Shown here: positions 25,652-34,767 of the stretch, piece after piece
How positions within the stretch are numbered: position 1 is the first letter of the stretch
How the letters are laid out: each line of letters opens with the position of its first letter
Assembly: GCA_017303805.1 (NCBI GenBank)
Contig: JAFLBQ010000003.1
Location: 62,001-126,000, forward strand
DNA: 64,000 bases
Direction: 5' to 3'
Source: Cytophagales bacterium
GTDB lineage: Bacteria; Bacteroidota; Bacteroidia; Cytophagales; Cyclobacteriaceae
Notes under the pieces: generated by a model
What the model saw: the letters and a program-made list of their open reading frames with translations, nothing else
The model's database searches: none
What the model was told of the DNA's origin: nothing
Translations under genes and position numbers: made by a program

Positions 25652-26251
25652 ATGGAAGTACTATCGGCCGAATTTGTGGTAAGTAATACCGAGGTAGAAA
25701 AATGTCCGGCTACGCACAAGCCAGAGTTTGCTTTTATCGGGCGCTCGAATGTGGGGAAGTCTTCGTTGATTAATAAGCTGGTAAACCGGAAAGACCTGGC
25801 CAAAACTTCGGCCACACCTGGCAAAACGCAAACCATCAATCACTTTATAGTAAACAATGCCTGGTACCTGGTGGATTTACCCGGCTATGGTTTTGCCAAG
25901 GTTAGTAAAACCAGCCGCACCAGTTGGACTGGCATGATTGACCGTTACTTTAAGCAACGCGAAAACCTGTATTGTACATTCATCCTGCTGGACTCGCGTC
26001 TTAAGCCCCAACCCATTGATATTGATTTTATCAATTACCTGGGCGGAAAGGGTTTGCCACTTGCGTTGGCACTTACCAAAACCGATAAGCTAAAGCAAAA
26101 CGAACTGGCCGCCAACCGAAAAGCAATTGAAAGCGAACTATTAAAAACCTGGGAGTTTCTGCCGCCCATCTTTGTAACCTCGGCCGAAAAAGGAACAGGC
26201 CGCAAGCCAATGCTTGATTTTATTGAAACTGCGTTGAATGCAAAAAGGTAA
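25652..26251 (+). CDS. engB: Ribosome biogenesis GTP-binding protein YihA/YsxC/EngB
   Basis: A 199-residue TRAFAC GTPase that assists assembly of the large ribosomal subunit. G1 is GRSNVGKSS at 30-38, G2 TPGKTQT at 55-61 and G3 DLPGYG at 75-80. The TKTD motif (G4) follows near residue 142. The N-terminus is the usual short strand-containing extension. The length is typical. It is the first of two rightward genes with DUF5606 after it. Confidence 0.95.
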   Translation: MEVLSAEFVVSNTEVEKCPATHKPEFAFIGRSNVGKSSLINKLVNRKDLAKTSATPGKTQTINHFIVNNAWYLVDLPGYGFAKVSKTSRTSWTGMIDRYFKQRENLYCTFILLDSRLKPQPIDIDFINYLGGKGLPLALALTKTDKLKQNELAANRKAIESELLKTWEFLPPIFVTSAEKGTGRKPMLDFIETALNAKR

Positions 26252-26258
26252 AATCGCT

Positions 26259-26266
26259 TACTTTTG
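26259..26266 (+). promoter_or_regulatory. -7 element of the DUF5606 gene
   Basis: TACTTTTG matches TAnnTTTG and lies 22 bp before the ATG at 26289. A TTG lies about 22 bp further upstream, close to the -33 spacing. Confidence 0.5.
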
Positions 26267-26288
26267 CGACCATCAAAAAATTTAAAAC

Positions 26289-26702
26289 ATGGAGTTAACC
26301 GACATTGCATCGATTAGTGGTAAGGGTGGTTTATTTAAAGTTATAAAGCCCGGCAAGTCGGGTGTGTTGCTGGAAGCATTGGATGCTACCAAGGCACGCA
26401 CGGTGGCCAGTGCTACTCAAAGGCTTTCGCTTTTAAGCGAAATTTCTATTTACACTACCACCAAAGAAGGTACTGTTGCGTTGAAAGAAGTTTTGAGAAA
26501 AATTCACCAGGACTATAAAAACGATTTAGGAGTAGATGCAAACTCAGATGGAACCGAATTAAAAGCATTTTTAAAATCGGTACTACCCACCTTTGATGAA
26601 ACCCGGGTGTATGTTTCTGATATTAAAAAGCTGGTGAAGTGGTACGGCATTTTGTTGGAACAAGCTCCTGAAGTGTTTGCCGAAAAAAAGAGTGAAGCCT
26701 GA
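26289..26702 (+). CDS. DUF5606 domain protein
   Basis: A 137-residue Bacteroidota-specific protein. The N-terminal half has the conserved MELTDIASISGKGGLFKV and EALDATKARTVAS segments; the C-terminal half is helical (ALKEVLRKIHQDYKND and SDIKKLVKWYGILL). It is cytoplasmic, and its function is unknown. It follows engB with its own promoter-like element. It is convergent with fbp, 19 bp apart at the stops. Confidence 0.9.
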   Translation: MELTDIASISGKGGLFKVIKPGKSGVLLEALDATKARTVASATQRLSLLSEISIYTTTKEGTVALKEVLRKIHQDYKNDLGVDANSDGTELKAFLKSVLPTFDETRVYVSDIKKLVKWYGILLEQAPEVFAEKKSEA

Positions 26703-26721
26703 TTGGTTCGTGGCTCAGCCA

Positions 26722-27726
26722 TTAATTGGAAATAAAACTAATGGCTTTGTGAACCATATTTTTTGAGCCCACATAAAAGGGCGTGCGTTGGTGCAGGTCT
26801 TTCGGCTTAATTTCAAGAATTCTTCCGTGGCCATCCGAGGCACTACCACCAGCCTGCTCGGCAATAAAAGCAAGTGCGTTGCACTCGTACATCAATCGAA
26901 GTTTACCATTTTTATCTTTCGCGGTAGCAGGATAAATGTAAATGCCGCCTTTCAATAAATTGCGATGAAAATCCGCTACGAGCGACCCAATGTACCGCGC
27001 AGTGTACTGCTGCGCTTTGCAGTAATGCAGGTAATCTACAATAGCTTTAGAAAATGAATGTGCCGAACCTTCGTTAACCGAATAAATTTTTCCATCCTCC
27101 GGCATTTTCATGTTAGGATGCGAAAGTACATACTCGCCCAACGTGCTCTCGTAGGTAAATCCATTTACACCATGGCCGGTGGTGTACACCAACATGGTTG
27201 ACGACCCATACAAAATATAGCCGGCTGCTACCTGCTCCGCACCGGGTTGCAAAATATCCACTTCCTGTATGGGGGTGCCGGTGTTACTTTTTCTTCTATA
27301 AATTGAAAAGATAGTACCAATCGAAACATTCACATCGATGTTGGAAGAACCATCGAGCGGATCGATGGCTATTACGTAGCGGCCCTCGTTATTCAAATCT
27401 ACATACGATTCGGTCTCTTCTGAAATTAAGGCGCAAGCTTCACCGCCTTTGGTTAGGGCGCGGGTAAAACGAATGTTGGCCAGCACATCTAATTTTTGTT
27501 GTTGCTCGCCCCCGCTATTTTGCGAACCCATTGGCCCCATAATATCGATCAGGCCGGCCTTGTTTACCTCGCGGTTTACCACTTTCGAAGCCAGGGCAAT
27601 GTCGCGCAGTAACTGCGAAAGCTCGCCACTGGCATATTGAAACTGATCCTGGTTGTTTTTGATGAACCGATCCAAGGCGGTACCGATTGGTAAAGCAATT
27701 CGCGATGACTCCATAAAACTGGACAT
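26722..27726 (-). CDS. fbp: Fructose-1,6-bisphosphatase, class I
   Basis: A 334-residue cytoplasmic enzyme of gluconeogenesis. The metal and phosphate site [12 protein letters not shown] is intact. Other family segments are present: the ISEETE glutamate-rich region and the [19 protein letters not shown] block, which lies in the substrate-binding domain. The length fits class I. The ATG at 27714 is an alternative start. It is divergent from the aspartokinase gene across a 98-bp region that carries repeats and a palindrome. Confidence 0.95.
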   Translation of the reverse strand: MSSFMESSRIALPIGTALDRFIKNNQDQFQYASGELSQLLRDIALASKVVNREVNKAGLIDIMGPMGSQNSGGEQQQKLDVLANIRFTRALTKGGEACALISEETESYVDLNNEGRYVIAIDPLDGSSNIDVNVSIGTIFSIYRRKSNTGTPIQEVDILQPGAEQVAAGYILYGSSTMLVYTTGHGVNGFTYESTLGEYVLSHPNMKMPEDGKIYSVNEGSAHSFSKAIVDYLHYCKAQQYTARYIGSLVADFHRNLLKGGIYIYPATAKDKNGKLRLMYECNALAFIAEQAGGSASDGHGRILEIKPKDLHQRTPFYVGSKNMVHKAISFISN

Positions 27727-27741
27727 ACGTAAGGTTGTTTA

Positions 27742-27779
27742 GCCCGGTTTGTTAACTTCGGCCCGGTTTGTAAACCGGG
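27742..27779. promoter_or_regulatory. Palindrome and direct repeat between fbp and aspartokinase
   Basis: CCCGGTTT / AAACCGGG with a 2-base centre forms an 18-bp inverted repeat at 27762-27779. GCCCGGTTTGT occurs at 27742-27752 and 27761-27771, 19 bases apart. The position between divergent genes and the spacing suggest an operator. Confidence 0.4.
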
Positions 27780-27824
27780 TTAAATATAGTTCTGCAAACG
27801 TTTGAAATCAAAAAAATTGAACAA

Positions 27825-29069
27825 ATGAAGGTTTTTAAGTTTGGCGGTGCTTCGGTAAAAAATGCAGCCGCTATTCAAAATGTAGCTGCCATTGTAAAAC
27901 AGGTTGAATCCAACCGGCTTTTAATTGTGGTATCGGCTATGGGTAAAACTACCAATGCGTTGGAACGCCTGGTGCACCTGGCTTACAACAATCAAAATTT
28001 TGATGCAGCCTTGCACGAAATTATTTCATACCACCTCGCCATCATCGATGAATTGCACATTACCGATCCGGATTTCCTGGCGCTAATTCACACACAATTT
28101 GAAGAACTGAAGCAGGCTGCTACGCAAAAGGGCGAGTACGACTTTATTTACGACCAGGTGGTAGCACAGGGCGAAATTCTTTCCTCGCTCATTTTAAACA
28201 AACACTTGCTTCAACTTGGCATACGTTCTACCTGGATTGACGCGCGCAGCTTCATTCAAACCGATGCCACCTGGCGCGAGGGCAAGGTGGATTGGGAAAC
28301 CTCACGTGCGCGCATGCAAGGGTTAAAAAAAATTTTGCAAAGTCAGCTAATCGTTACCCAAGGGTTTATTGGCAGCACCATCAATGGGCAAACCACTACG
28401 CTGGGGCGCGAAGGATCTGATTACAGTGCCGCTCTTTTTGCAGCTTGCCTTTCGGCTGAATCGGTAACCATTTGGAAAGATGTGCCCGGGGTAATGAGTG
28501 CCGACCCCAAACGGCTGCCGCATGCAGTGGTGTTTGATGAGTTGCCTTACCAGGAAGCTGCTGAAATGACCTATTACGGAGCCTCGGTTATTCATCCTAA
28601 AACAATTAAACCACTTGCCAACAGCGGCATTCCATTGCTTGTAAAAAATTTCGATAACCCCACGCTGCCGGGCACACGCATTCACGCCAGCAAAGTAGAG
28701 AAGTTGCCTCCCTTAATTGTGTTCAAAGAAAACCAATGCCTGATTTCGTGCAAGGTTACCGACTACTCGTTTGTAAACGAAGAGCAGCTAGGACAGATTT
28801 TTACCGTCCTGTCTAATAACAACGTGCGCATGAATGTAATGCAGAATTCCGCCATCTCTTTTTCGTTTTGTACCGATTTTCGGGAACCCAAAATATTTCA
28901 GGTAATTGAAGCCCTGAGCAAAAGTTTTGAAGTGTACTATAACACCGGCCTTACTTTGATAACTGTTAAAAATTATGATACTGCAACCTTTGCAGAGTAT
29001 CGCAACCGGACCGGAGTATTATTGGAACAATCTTCGCGCGCTACACTGCAAGTACTGGTTCGGCACTAG
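27825..29069 (+). CDS. Aspartate kinase, monofunctional
   Basis: A 414-residue enzyme that phosphorylates aspartate, the first step to lysine, threonine and methionine. KFGGASV at 4-10 is the kinase motif, and TTLGREGSDYSAA marks the substrate-binding region. The C-terminal 110 residues contain an ACT-type allosteric region (SCKVTDYSFVNEEQLGQIF and RMNVMQNSAISFSF). It is shorter than fused aspartokinase/homoserine dehydrogenases. The upstream region carries the palindrome at 27762-27779. Confidence 0.93.
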   Translation: MKVFKFGGASVKNAAAIQNVAAIVKQVESNRLLIVVSAMGKTTNALERLVHLAYNNQNFDAALHEIISYHLAIIDELHITDPDFLALIHTQFEELKQAATQKGEYDFIYDQVVAQGEILSSLILNKHLLQLGIRSTWIDARSFIQTDATWREGKVDWETSRARMQGLKKILQSQLIVTQGFIGSTINGQTTTLGREGSDYSAALFAACLSAESVTIWKDVPGVMSADPKRLPHAVVFDELPYQEAAEMTYYGASVIHPKTIKPLANSGIPLLVKNFDNPTLPGTRIHASKVEKLPPLIVFKENQCLISCKVTDYSFVNEEQLGQIFTVLSNNNVRMNVMQNSAISFSFCTDFREPKIFQVIEALSKSFEVYYNTGLTLITVKNYDTATFAEYRNRTGVLLEQSSRATLQVLVRH

Positions 29070-29103
29070 TCATCTCAAAAATACTTTCTGAGTTGACTTC
29101 TAC

Positions 29104-29559
29104 TTACTTGATCGATTGGATAAAGGCATCAAGTGTGCGATCGAGCATTTCGAATACGAATTGAAAATCGTGCAGTGTGCCGTAGTACGGATCGGGCACT
29201 TCGCCTTTTCCTTGAGGGTCAAAATCGCGGATGAGTTTTATTTTATGAGTGTACGGTGCTGCATCTTTCAACCTAAGAATGCCCTGCAGGTTTTGTTCAT
29301 CCATCGCCAACACATAATCAAAATCTTCTAAATCCTGGGCCACAAGTTGGCGCGCCCGGTGCGCGATTTCTACTCCGTTTTTGTTGGCCGTTTTAATAGT
29401 GCGCGGGTCGGGCTGGTTGCCAATATGATACGCTCCGGTTCCGCACGAGTCAGCCAAAATTTCGGTGTGAAGATTTAATTTCTTGATTTTGTGATTAAAA
29501 ATCGCCTCGGCCAAAGGCGAACGACAAATGTTGCCGAGACACACAAAGAGTACTTTCAT
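29104..29559 (-). CDS. Low-molecular-weight protein-tyrosine phosphatase
   Basis: A 151-residue enzyme with the CX5R active site as CLGNICR (Cys7 to Arg13) followed by Ser14, and the acid loop DPYYG near residue 120 (DPxY). It removes phosphate from tyrosine residues in proteins; some members dephosphorylate arginine. The physiological target is not visible. The length is normal. It is convergent with the aspartokinase gene. Confidence 0.95.
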   Translation of the reverse strand: MKVLFVCLGNICRSPLAEAIFNHKIKKLNLHTEILADSCGTGAYHIGNQPDPRTIKTANKNGVEIAHRARQLVAQDLEDFDYVLAMDEQNLQGILRLKDAAPYTHKIKLIRDFDPQGKGEVPDPYYGTLHDFQFVFEMLDRTLDAFIQSIK

Positions 29560-29739
29560 GCTTTGCTTTTTTTCAAATTTTAAAGGCTTATTTCAAATTC
29601 ACCTCAATTTGCAAAATTAAGCCCATGCAAGGGTTACAAGGCAAACCCCGGCCAGTATATAAAATCGCATAGCACATTTTTTTTATCCGCCTTTTGGTTA
29701 GATAAGACCGCCTCAAACGTGAGGCGGTCTTTCTTTTTT
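29560..29739 (+). ncRNA. Candidate small RNA or leader ending in an orphan terminator
   Basis: This 244-bp gap between the PTP start (29559, leftward) and the enoyl-CoA hydratase start (29804, rightward) holds no ORF but ends in a strong plus-strand terminator. There is no rightward gene upstream to terminate. Within it, GGGTT / AACCC can pair around an 8-base loop (starting near 29629). CCGCCT at 29687-29692 repeats part of the terminator's 5' arm and could pair with AGGCGG at 29722-29727. The 5' end is not defined. This is inference from the terminator only. Confidence 0.35.
29704..29739 (+). terminator. Strong intrinsic terminator without an upstream gene
   Basis: AAGACCGCCTC / GAGGCGGTCTT pairs over 11 bp, plus one more A-T pair, closing on a 4-base loop, followed by a T-rich tail (TTCTTTTTTA). 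The T run is on the plus strand only. Confidence 0.8.
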
Positions 29740-29756
29740 ATCGCAATCATAAAGTT

Positions 29757-29764
29757 TAGTTTTG
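29757..29764 (+). promoter_or_regulatory. -7 element of the enoyl-CoA hydratase gene
   Basis: TAGTTTTG matches TAnnTTTG and lies 39 bp before the ATG, just after the terminator. No TTG lies at the usual -33 distance. Confidence 0.4.
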
Positions 29765-29803
29765 CGATGCCATCGATTGAAACCACGCTATTTTAACTAA
29801 ACT

Positions 29804-30577
29804 ATGGAACTGATTAAAGTAACCGAACAGCACGAACCGCACGTAGCCTTAATTCAACTTAACCGCCCCAAAGAACTCAATGCCCTTAACCCGCAACTTA
29901 TGCAGGAAGTACGCGATGCGTTGGTGGCCTTGGATAAAAACGAGGCGGTGCGTGTAATAATTATTACCGGCAACGAGCTGGCATTTGCAGCCGGTGCCGA
30001 TATAAAACAAATGGCCGACAAATCGGCTATTGATATGCTGTTGTTAGATCAGTTTACTACGTGGGATCAGATTCGCAAAACCAAAAAACCCATTATTGCT
30101 GCCGTAAGTGGCTTTGCATTAGGAGGCGGTTGCGAATTTGTAATGACCTGCGATATGGTAATTGCTTCTGAAACTGCAAAGTTTGGCCAACCCGAAATAA
30201 AGATTGGAACTATACCCGGGGCCGGAGGTACGCAGCGGCTAACAAAAGCCGTGGGCAAAGCCAAAGCAATGGAATTAATCTTAACCGGCCGCTTCTTGTC
30301 TGCCGAAGAGGCCCACTTTTACGGGCTCGTAAACAAAGTAGTACCCAAAGAAATGTACTTACAGGAAGCGTTTACGTTGGCAAAAGAAATTGCTCAACTC
30401 TCGCCTGTGGCCGTGCAGCTTGCAAAAGAATCCATTAACCGCTCGTTCGAAACTCACCTGGACGAGGGCTTAACCCTGGAGCGAAAAAACTTTTACCTCA
30501 CCTTCGCTTCAGCCGATCAGAAAGAAGGCATGAAAGCCTTTATCGAAAAAAGAAAACCCGATTTTAAAGGACAGTAA
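29804..30577 (+). CDS. Enoyl-CoA hydratase/isomerase family protein
   Basis: A 257-residue crotonase-fold enzyme. The oxyanion-hole segments AFAAGADIKQM (about 65-75) and FALGGGCEF (about 105-113) are intact, and GQPEIKIGTIPGAGGTQRL carries the catalytic Glu region. It hydrates trans-2-enoyl-CoA in beta-oxidation or a related pathway. The C-terminal trimerisation helices end with the usual AFIEKRKPDF. A bidirectional terminator follows. Confidence 0.93.
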   Translation: MELIKVTEQHEPHVALIQLNRPKELNALNPQLMQEVRDALVALDKNEAVRVIIITGNELAFAAGADIKQMADKSAIDMLLLDQFTTWDQIRKTKKPIIAAVSGFALGGGCEFVMTCDMVIASETAKFGQPEIKIGTIPGAGGTQRLTKAVGKAKAMELILTGRFLSAEEAHFYGLVNKVVPKEMYLQEAFTLAKEIAQLSPVAVQLAKESINRSFETHLDEGLTLERKNFYLTFASADQKEGMKAFIEKRKPDFKGQ

Positions 30578-30581
30578 TAAA

Positions 30582-30616
30582 AAAACCGGCCAGAAAATCG
30601 GGCCGGTTTTTTTTCT
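30582..30616. terminator. Bidirectional terminator
   Basis: AAAACCGGCC / GGCCGGTTTT pairs over 10 bp, with T runs on both strands. It ends the enoyl-CoA hydratase transcript rightward and the DUF6588-like gene leftward. Confidence 0.85.
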
Positions 30617-30630
30617 AACGGATGAATGAT

Positions 30631-31644
30631 CTATCGAACATTAATTCCAAACCCAACGGTAATGGTATTATAGTTTGATTTTTGAATGGTGTAATCGCCA
30701 TGCAATGTTATAACCGCCAATTTCAGGCGCATGCCTAATGTAGTACGCAAACCGTTCGCATCTACCTTCAGGTTAATGGGGTCAGTTACATCTGTTTGGC
30801 CATCTTCGTCAAGATCGTACGCACCCAACATGGCAATTTTTGTATTAGCCAGATTATAGCCGATACCACCATAAAAGGTAAGCACTGAAATTTTTTTAGA
30901 GATTAAACCTTGTATTGTTGTGGCCGAAGACTCGAACACAGCCCGTTGGTTGCTTCCCGATTGCACATTTAAATCTACGTTCAATTTCATTTTTGTATAA
31001 CCAACAAAACCCGAAAGATCAAACGGAAGATTTTTAATTCCGGGAATGTATTGTTTTACATCGTGCATCACTCCAATTCCAAACAAATTAAATTCTGAGT
31101 CATCGCCCAATTGTAAAGTAGGTACAAAACGTAGTTTAAGATCGAACCCTTTGGGCAAGCCAATGCCCAGGTTGGCAATGGGTACGGGCATAGCCTGAAT
31201 TCCAATTTCCTTTTTCAAATCAATTCCTCCGGGGCCCTCAAAACTTTCATCGGTACTGGGAATATAAAAAGTGGGCTTTGTATCAGGACCAAAAATGGTA
31301 GGAAGGTTTGAGTTGCCACTGTTGTCTGGCGGCACACCGCCCACACTTAGTACTTCCAGATTGGAAAACTGGTTGTTGTTTACTTTGAAAAATAAGTCGG
31401 AGTTGGGTATGGAAACAGCCGAAACTGAAATGGTTAAATCAACCCCCAATGTTTTATGTGGCTTGGCTGTATTGTACCACCCTTGGTTAAGTCCATAACC
31501 AAAAGCTTTTAATGCAGGTGCAGTGTACCCTTCTATTAATTTATTTGCGTCCGATAGACTTCCTTTCAGCAAATCGTTTAGGTCGTCCTGGGCGTTGGCG
31601 CCCACCGCTGCCACGCAAAAGAAACATACAAGTAATTTTCTCAT
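30631..31644 (-). CDS. Exported outer-membrane-like protein, DUF6588-like
   Basis: A 337-residue protein from the ATG at 31644, at a clear signal peptide (LLVCFFCVAAVGANAQ); the ATG at 31713 overlaps the divergent waaA region. The mature protein has alternating strands such as KPHKTLGVDLTISV and LRTTLGMRLKLAVITL that end in an aromatic terminal strand, fitting an outer-membrane barrel. I recall this family as DUF6588, but the assignment is not certain. An Asp-rich DLDEDGQTD segment resembles a calcium-binding loop. Function unknown. Confidence 0.78.
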   Translation of the reverse strand: MRKLLVCFFCVAAVGANAQDDLNDLLKGSLSDANKLIEGYTAPALKAFGYGLNQGWYNTAKPHKTLGVDLTISVSAVSIPNSDLFFKVNNNQFSNLEVLSVGGVPPDNSGNSNLPTIFGPDTKPTFYIPSTDESFEGPGGIDLKKEIGIQAMPVPIANLGIGLPKGFDLKLRFVPTLQLGDDSEFNLFGIGVMHDVKQYIPGIKNLPFDLSGFVGYTKMKLNVDLNVQSGSNQRAVFESSATTIQGLISKKISVLTFYGGIGYNLANTKIAMLGAYDLDEDGQTDVTDPINLKVDANGLRTTLGMRLKLAVITLHGDYTIQKSNYNTITVGFGINVR

Positions 31645-31746
31645 AGAATTATAGTTTTCGGTTATGCAAGATTCAAATAATCGCTTTAAACGCCAAACAT
31701 GGCTCTTAAACATATCGGGTTAAAAAGTAATTTAGCGGCTCCATTT

Positions 31747-33000
31747 ATGGCATTACTTTATTCATTCTCAATTTTATTAATGCGCATTGGCTTTGGCATA
31801 GCCGCGTGGTTTCATCCCAAAGCCCGGTTGTTTGTAAGCGGCCGCAGGCAGCTTTTTAAAAATCTGCAAGCAGCCTTTAAAAACAATACGGCCAAAGTTA
31901 TCTGGGTGCATTGCGCCTCGCTGGGCGAGTTTGAACAGGGCCGGCCCGTGATGGAACGATTGCGCACTGAATTTCCGGGAATAAAAATTCTACTTACATT
32001 TTTTTCGCCCTCCGGCTACGAGGTTCGCAAGAATTATACAGGTGCTGATTTTGTGTTTTATCTGCCGTGGGATACGGCCAGCCAGGCAAGGCGCTTTGTA
32101 GAAATTACAAACCCGGCTTTGGCTATTTTTATCAAATATGAATTTTGGTACCACTTTGCGGCTGCGTTGCGAAAAAAAAATGTCCCCATTATTTCAGTAT
32201 CCAGTATTTTCAGGGCCAACCAGATTTTTTTTCAAAGCTATGGTGCTTTCTTTCAAAGGATTCTAAAAAATTTCGATCACTTCTTTGTTCAAAACCAAAC
32301 TTCATTAACACTGCTTAAATCCATTAACATACCCAACGCAACCGTGGCCGGAGACACGCGGTTTGACAGGGTGCACGCCATTACCCAACAACCGGTGGCG
32401 CTGGAGGCGATAGAAAATTTTAAAGGCTCCGATCGCACCTTTGTTGTAGGCAGCATGTGGCCGGAAGACCTGGACGTGTTGGCGCCTTTTATGAACGACC
32501 ACAAAAAATCATTGCGGTTTATTATAGCTCCACACGAAATCAGCGAAACGTTTCTTCAGCAGATTGAAACCAGCGTACAGTCGCGGTGTGTGCGTTACTC
32601 GCAAATAGCAAACCCCGCCTTGCCTTTGGCCGACTATTCGGTGTTGATTATTGATAACGTAGGCATGTTATCGAAGCTGTATCGCTATGGCGAGTTTGCG
32701 TACGTGGGCGGTGCCTACGGAAAAGGCTTACACAACATTCTGGAAGCCGCCTGTTACGGAGTGCCCATATTTTTTGGCAATCTCAATTATGAAAAATTTA
32801 AAGAAGCTACCGATTTAATAATGCGAGGCGGTGCATTTGCACTTTCGGGCTATGCCGAATTAGAAGCTACCTACGAACTGATGGTGAACCGACCCGAAAA
32901 TTTTATGTTGGCATGTGAAGTAACCAAAGCCTATGTAGAAGAAAATCTGGGGGCCACCGAAAAAATTATTTCTCACTGCCGAAAATTAGTAAGCACATGA
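31747..33000 (+). CDS. waaA: 3-deoxy-D-manno-octulosonic acid transferase
   Basis: A 417-residue GT30 enzyme that adds Kdo to lipid A precursor at the inner membrane. I choose the ATG at 31747 (MALLYSFSIL), because the ATG at 31699 lies in the divergent gene's leader. The N-terminal membrane helix is followed by HCASLGEFEQG, the catalytic Glu motif. GLHNILEAACYGVPIFFG lies in the C-terminal nucleotide-binding domain. It overlaps rsgA by 4 bp (ATGA). Confidence 0.93.
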   Translation: MALLYSFSILLMRIGFGIAAWFHPKARLFVSGRRQLFKNLQAAFKNNTAKVIWVHCASLGEFEQGRPVMERLRTEFPGIKILLTFFSPSGYEVRKNYTGADFVFYLPWDTASQARRFVEITNPALAIFIKYEFWYHFAAALRKKNVPIISVSSIFRANQIFFQSYGAFFQRILKNFDHFFVQNQTSLTLLKSINIPNATVAGDTRFDRVHAITQQPVALEAIENFKGSDRTFVVGSMWPEDLDVLAPFMNDHKKSLRFIIAPHEISETFLQQIETSVQSRCVRYSQIANPALPLADYSVLIIDNVGMLSKLYRYGEFAYVGGAYGKGLHNILEAACYGVPIFFGNLNYEKFKEATDLIMRGGAFALSGYAELEATYELMVNRPENFMLACEVTKAYVEENLGATEKIISHCRKLVST

Positions 33001-33914
33001 TTGGCCGGGTGCTAAAATCTACGGGCTCGTGGTATGCAGTTGCCGATGCAGACGGCCGCACGGTGGCATGCCGTACCCGTGGTAAAATGCGGCTGGAAGG
33101 CTACAAAGAAAGTAACCCCATTGCCGTTGGCGATCGGGTAGCCTTTGAGGCAATAGGAAATGAGGGGGTGATAACAGATGTTTTACCCCGCACTAACCAT
33201 ATGTTGCGTCAATCTGTTAAGCGAGCCGGCCATGCCAGTGTACTGGCCGCCAACATCGATCAGGTGCTTATCGTAGCCACGCTCAAACAGCCGCGCACGT
33301 CATTGGGTTTTATAGATCGGGTAATGGTTTCGGCCGAAGCGTTTCGAATCCCGCAACTGCTCATCATAAATAAAAAAGACTTGCTTACCGGAGCGCAGTT
33401 GGCAGAAGTGGATGCCTTGCGCACTCTCTACGAAAACATTGGCTGCCAGGTGTTGTTGATTTCTGCGTTACACGATGAAGACATCGCCCGCGTGCAGGCA
33501 CACTTAGCCAATAAAGTTACCCTGGTAGCGGGCCACTCGGGTGTGGGTAAATCCACCCTGCTTAACAGGTTGTTGCCGCAACTTCAACTCACCACAGCCG
33601 CCATTTCCGAGTATTCCGAAAAAGGAACTCACACCACCACGTTTGCAGAAATGTTTCAATCGGATGCCACCACATTTATCATTGACACCCCGGGAATAAA
33701 AGAATGGGGGTTGATGGACATGAACCAGCAGGAAATTTCGGATTACTTTCCAGAGATGCGGGAACTAAGGTTGGCGTGTAAATTCGGTGCGCGTTGTTTG
33801 CATTTAAGCGAACCAAAATGTGCAGTAGTACAAGCTGTGGAATCCGGCACTATTGCCGTAAGCCGCTACCAAAGTTATGTAAGCATGGTTACGGGAGAAG
33901 ATAACCGAAAGTAA
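32997..33914 (+). CDS. rsgA: Ribosome small-subunit-dependent GTPase RsgA
   Basis: A 305-residue circularly permuted GTPase that helps 30S maturation. An N-terminal OB fold is followed by the G domain with motif order G4-G5-G1-G2-G3: NKKD at 125-128, GHSGVGKST at 179-187 and DTPGI near residue 228. The C-terminal zinc finger has Cys, His and Cys ligands (CKFGARCLHLSEPKC). It is coupled to waaA by a 4-bp overlap. Its stop is 2 bp from the convergent GT2 gene's stop. Confidence 0.96.
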   Translation: MIGRVLKSTGSWYAVADADGRTVACRTRGKMRLEGYKESNPIAVGDRVAFEAIGNEGVITDVLPRTNHMLRQSVKRAGHASVLAANIDQVLIVATLKQPRTSLGFIDRVMVSAEAFRIPQLLIINKKDLLTGAQLAEVDALRTLYENIGCQVLLISALHDEDIARVQAHLANKVTLVAGHSGVGKSTLLNRLLPQLQLTTAAISEYSEKGTHTTTFAEMFQSDATTFIIDTPGIKEWGLMDMNQQEISDYFPEMRELRLACKFGARCLHLSEPKCAVVQAVESGTIAVSRYQSYVSMVTGEDNRK

Positions 33915-33915
33915 A

Positions 33916-34767
33916 TTACTTCCGGTTTAAAAAAGCCAACCACAGATAGTTGAAGGCAACCCCCGGATTAAGCAAGCGGAGGTTCAAAAAAAATTCATAC
34001 CTGATTCTGCGTTGCAGCGCCTTTCGTTCTTCTGGGGTGCGATTTAATTTCCTGATTTTTTCGCATACCTTAAATGTGGAGCACGAATGCAACGACCGCA
34101 GTTGAAACTGGGCTGCAGATAAAGAGTTGACTACTTTTCTTTTCTTTACCAACACGTGGGGCGAGTACACATATTCGCACATGCGGGCCGACCGAATCCA
34201 GAAATCGAAATCTTCATACGCCAGCGTTTCATCATAGCCACCCAACTCTTTAAATACCGCTTGCGCAAACATCATGGTGGGCGAGCAAATAAAAAATCGT
34301 TCAATCAGATTTTTGTAAATATCACCCGATGGAATAGTAGCATGCGGAAACCGATCGGAATGCAAACTGATTTTAAAACCTGACTCATCGCAATGTGCGG
34401 CATCAGAAAAAGTTACACCGGCCCGCGGATGCGACTCCAGAACCTGTACCCCGACTTTTACCCGCTCGGGCAGCAACACATCATCGGCCGCTAAATCAAT
34501 CAAATACTTTCCTTTTGCCAAGGCTGCCGCTTTGTTAAAAGTTTTACAATAACCCAGGTTAGTCCCATTCAGCAGCAGCACCGTTTCCGGATGCGCTGCA
34601 ATCCATTGTTTAATAATCTTCGGACTGCCATCGGTGCTGCCGTCATCAATTACAATTAACTCTATTGGTTTATACGTTTGCGCTATAACAGAATCCAGCG
34701 CCTCAGTTACAAACCGAGCCTGGTTGTAGCACACGCAAATAACCGATACCAGCGGGCCTTCCATCAA
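33916..34767 (-). CDS. Family 2 glycosyltransferase
   Basis: A 283-residue GT2 enzyme. SVICVCYNQARFV, the LIVIDDGSTD motif and the LAADDVLLPER region are typical. The C-terminal helices include EERKALQRRIRYEFF. It shares a 4-bp overlap with the FemAB-like gene (34764-34767), suggesting a surface glycan or glycolipid modification unit. The acceptor and donor are unknown. Confidence 0.92.
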   Translation of the reverse strand: MMEGPLVSVICVCYNQARFVTEALDSVIAQTYKPIELIVIDDGSTDGSPKIIKQWIAAHPETVLLLNGTNLGYCKTFNKAAALAKGKYLIDLAADDVLLPERVKVGVQVLESHPRAGVTFSDAAHCDESGFKISLHSDRFPHATIPSGDIYKNLIERFFICSPTMMFAQAVFKELGGYDETLAYEDFDFWIRSARMCEYVYSPHVLVKKRKVVNSLSAAQFQLRSLHSCSTFKVCEKIRKLNRTPEERKALQRRIRYEFFLNLRLLNPGVAFNYLWLAFLNRK

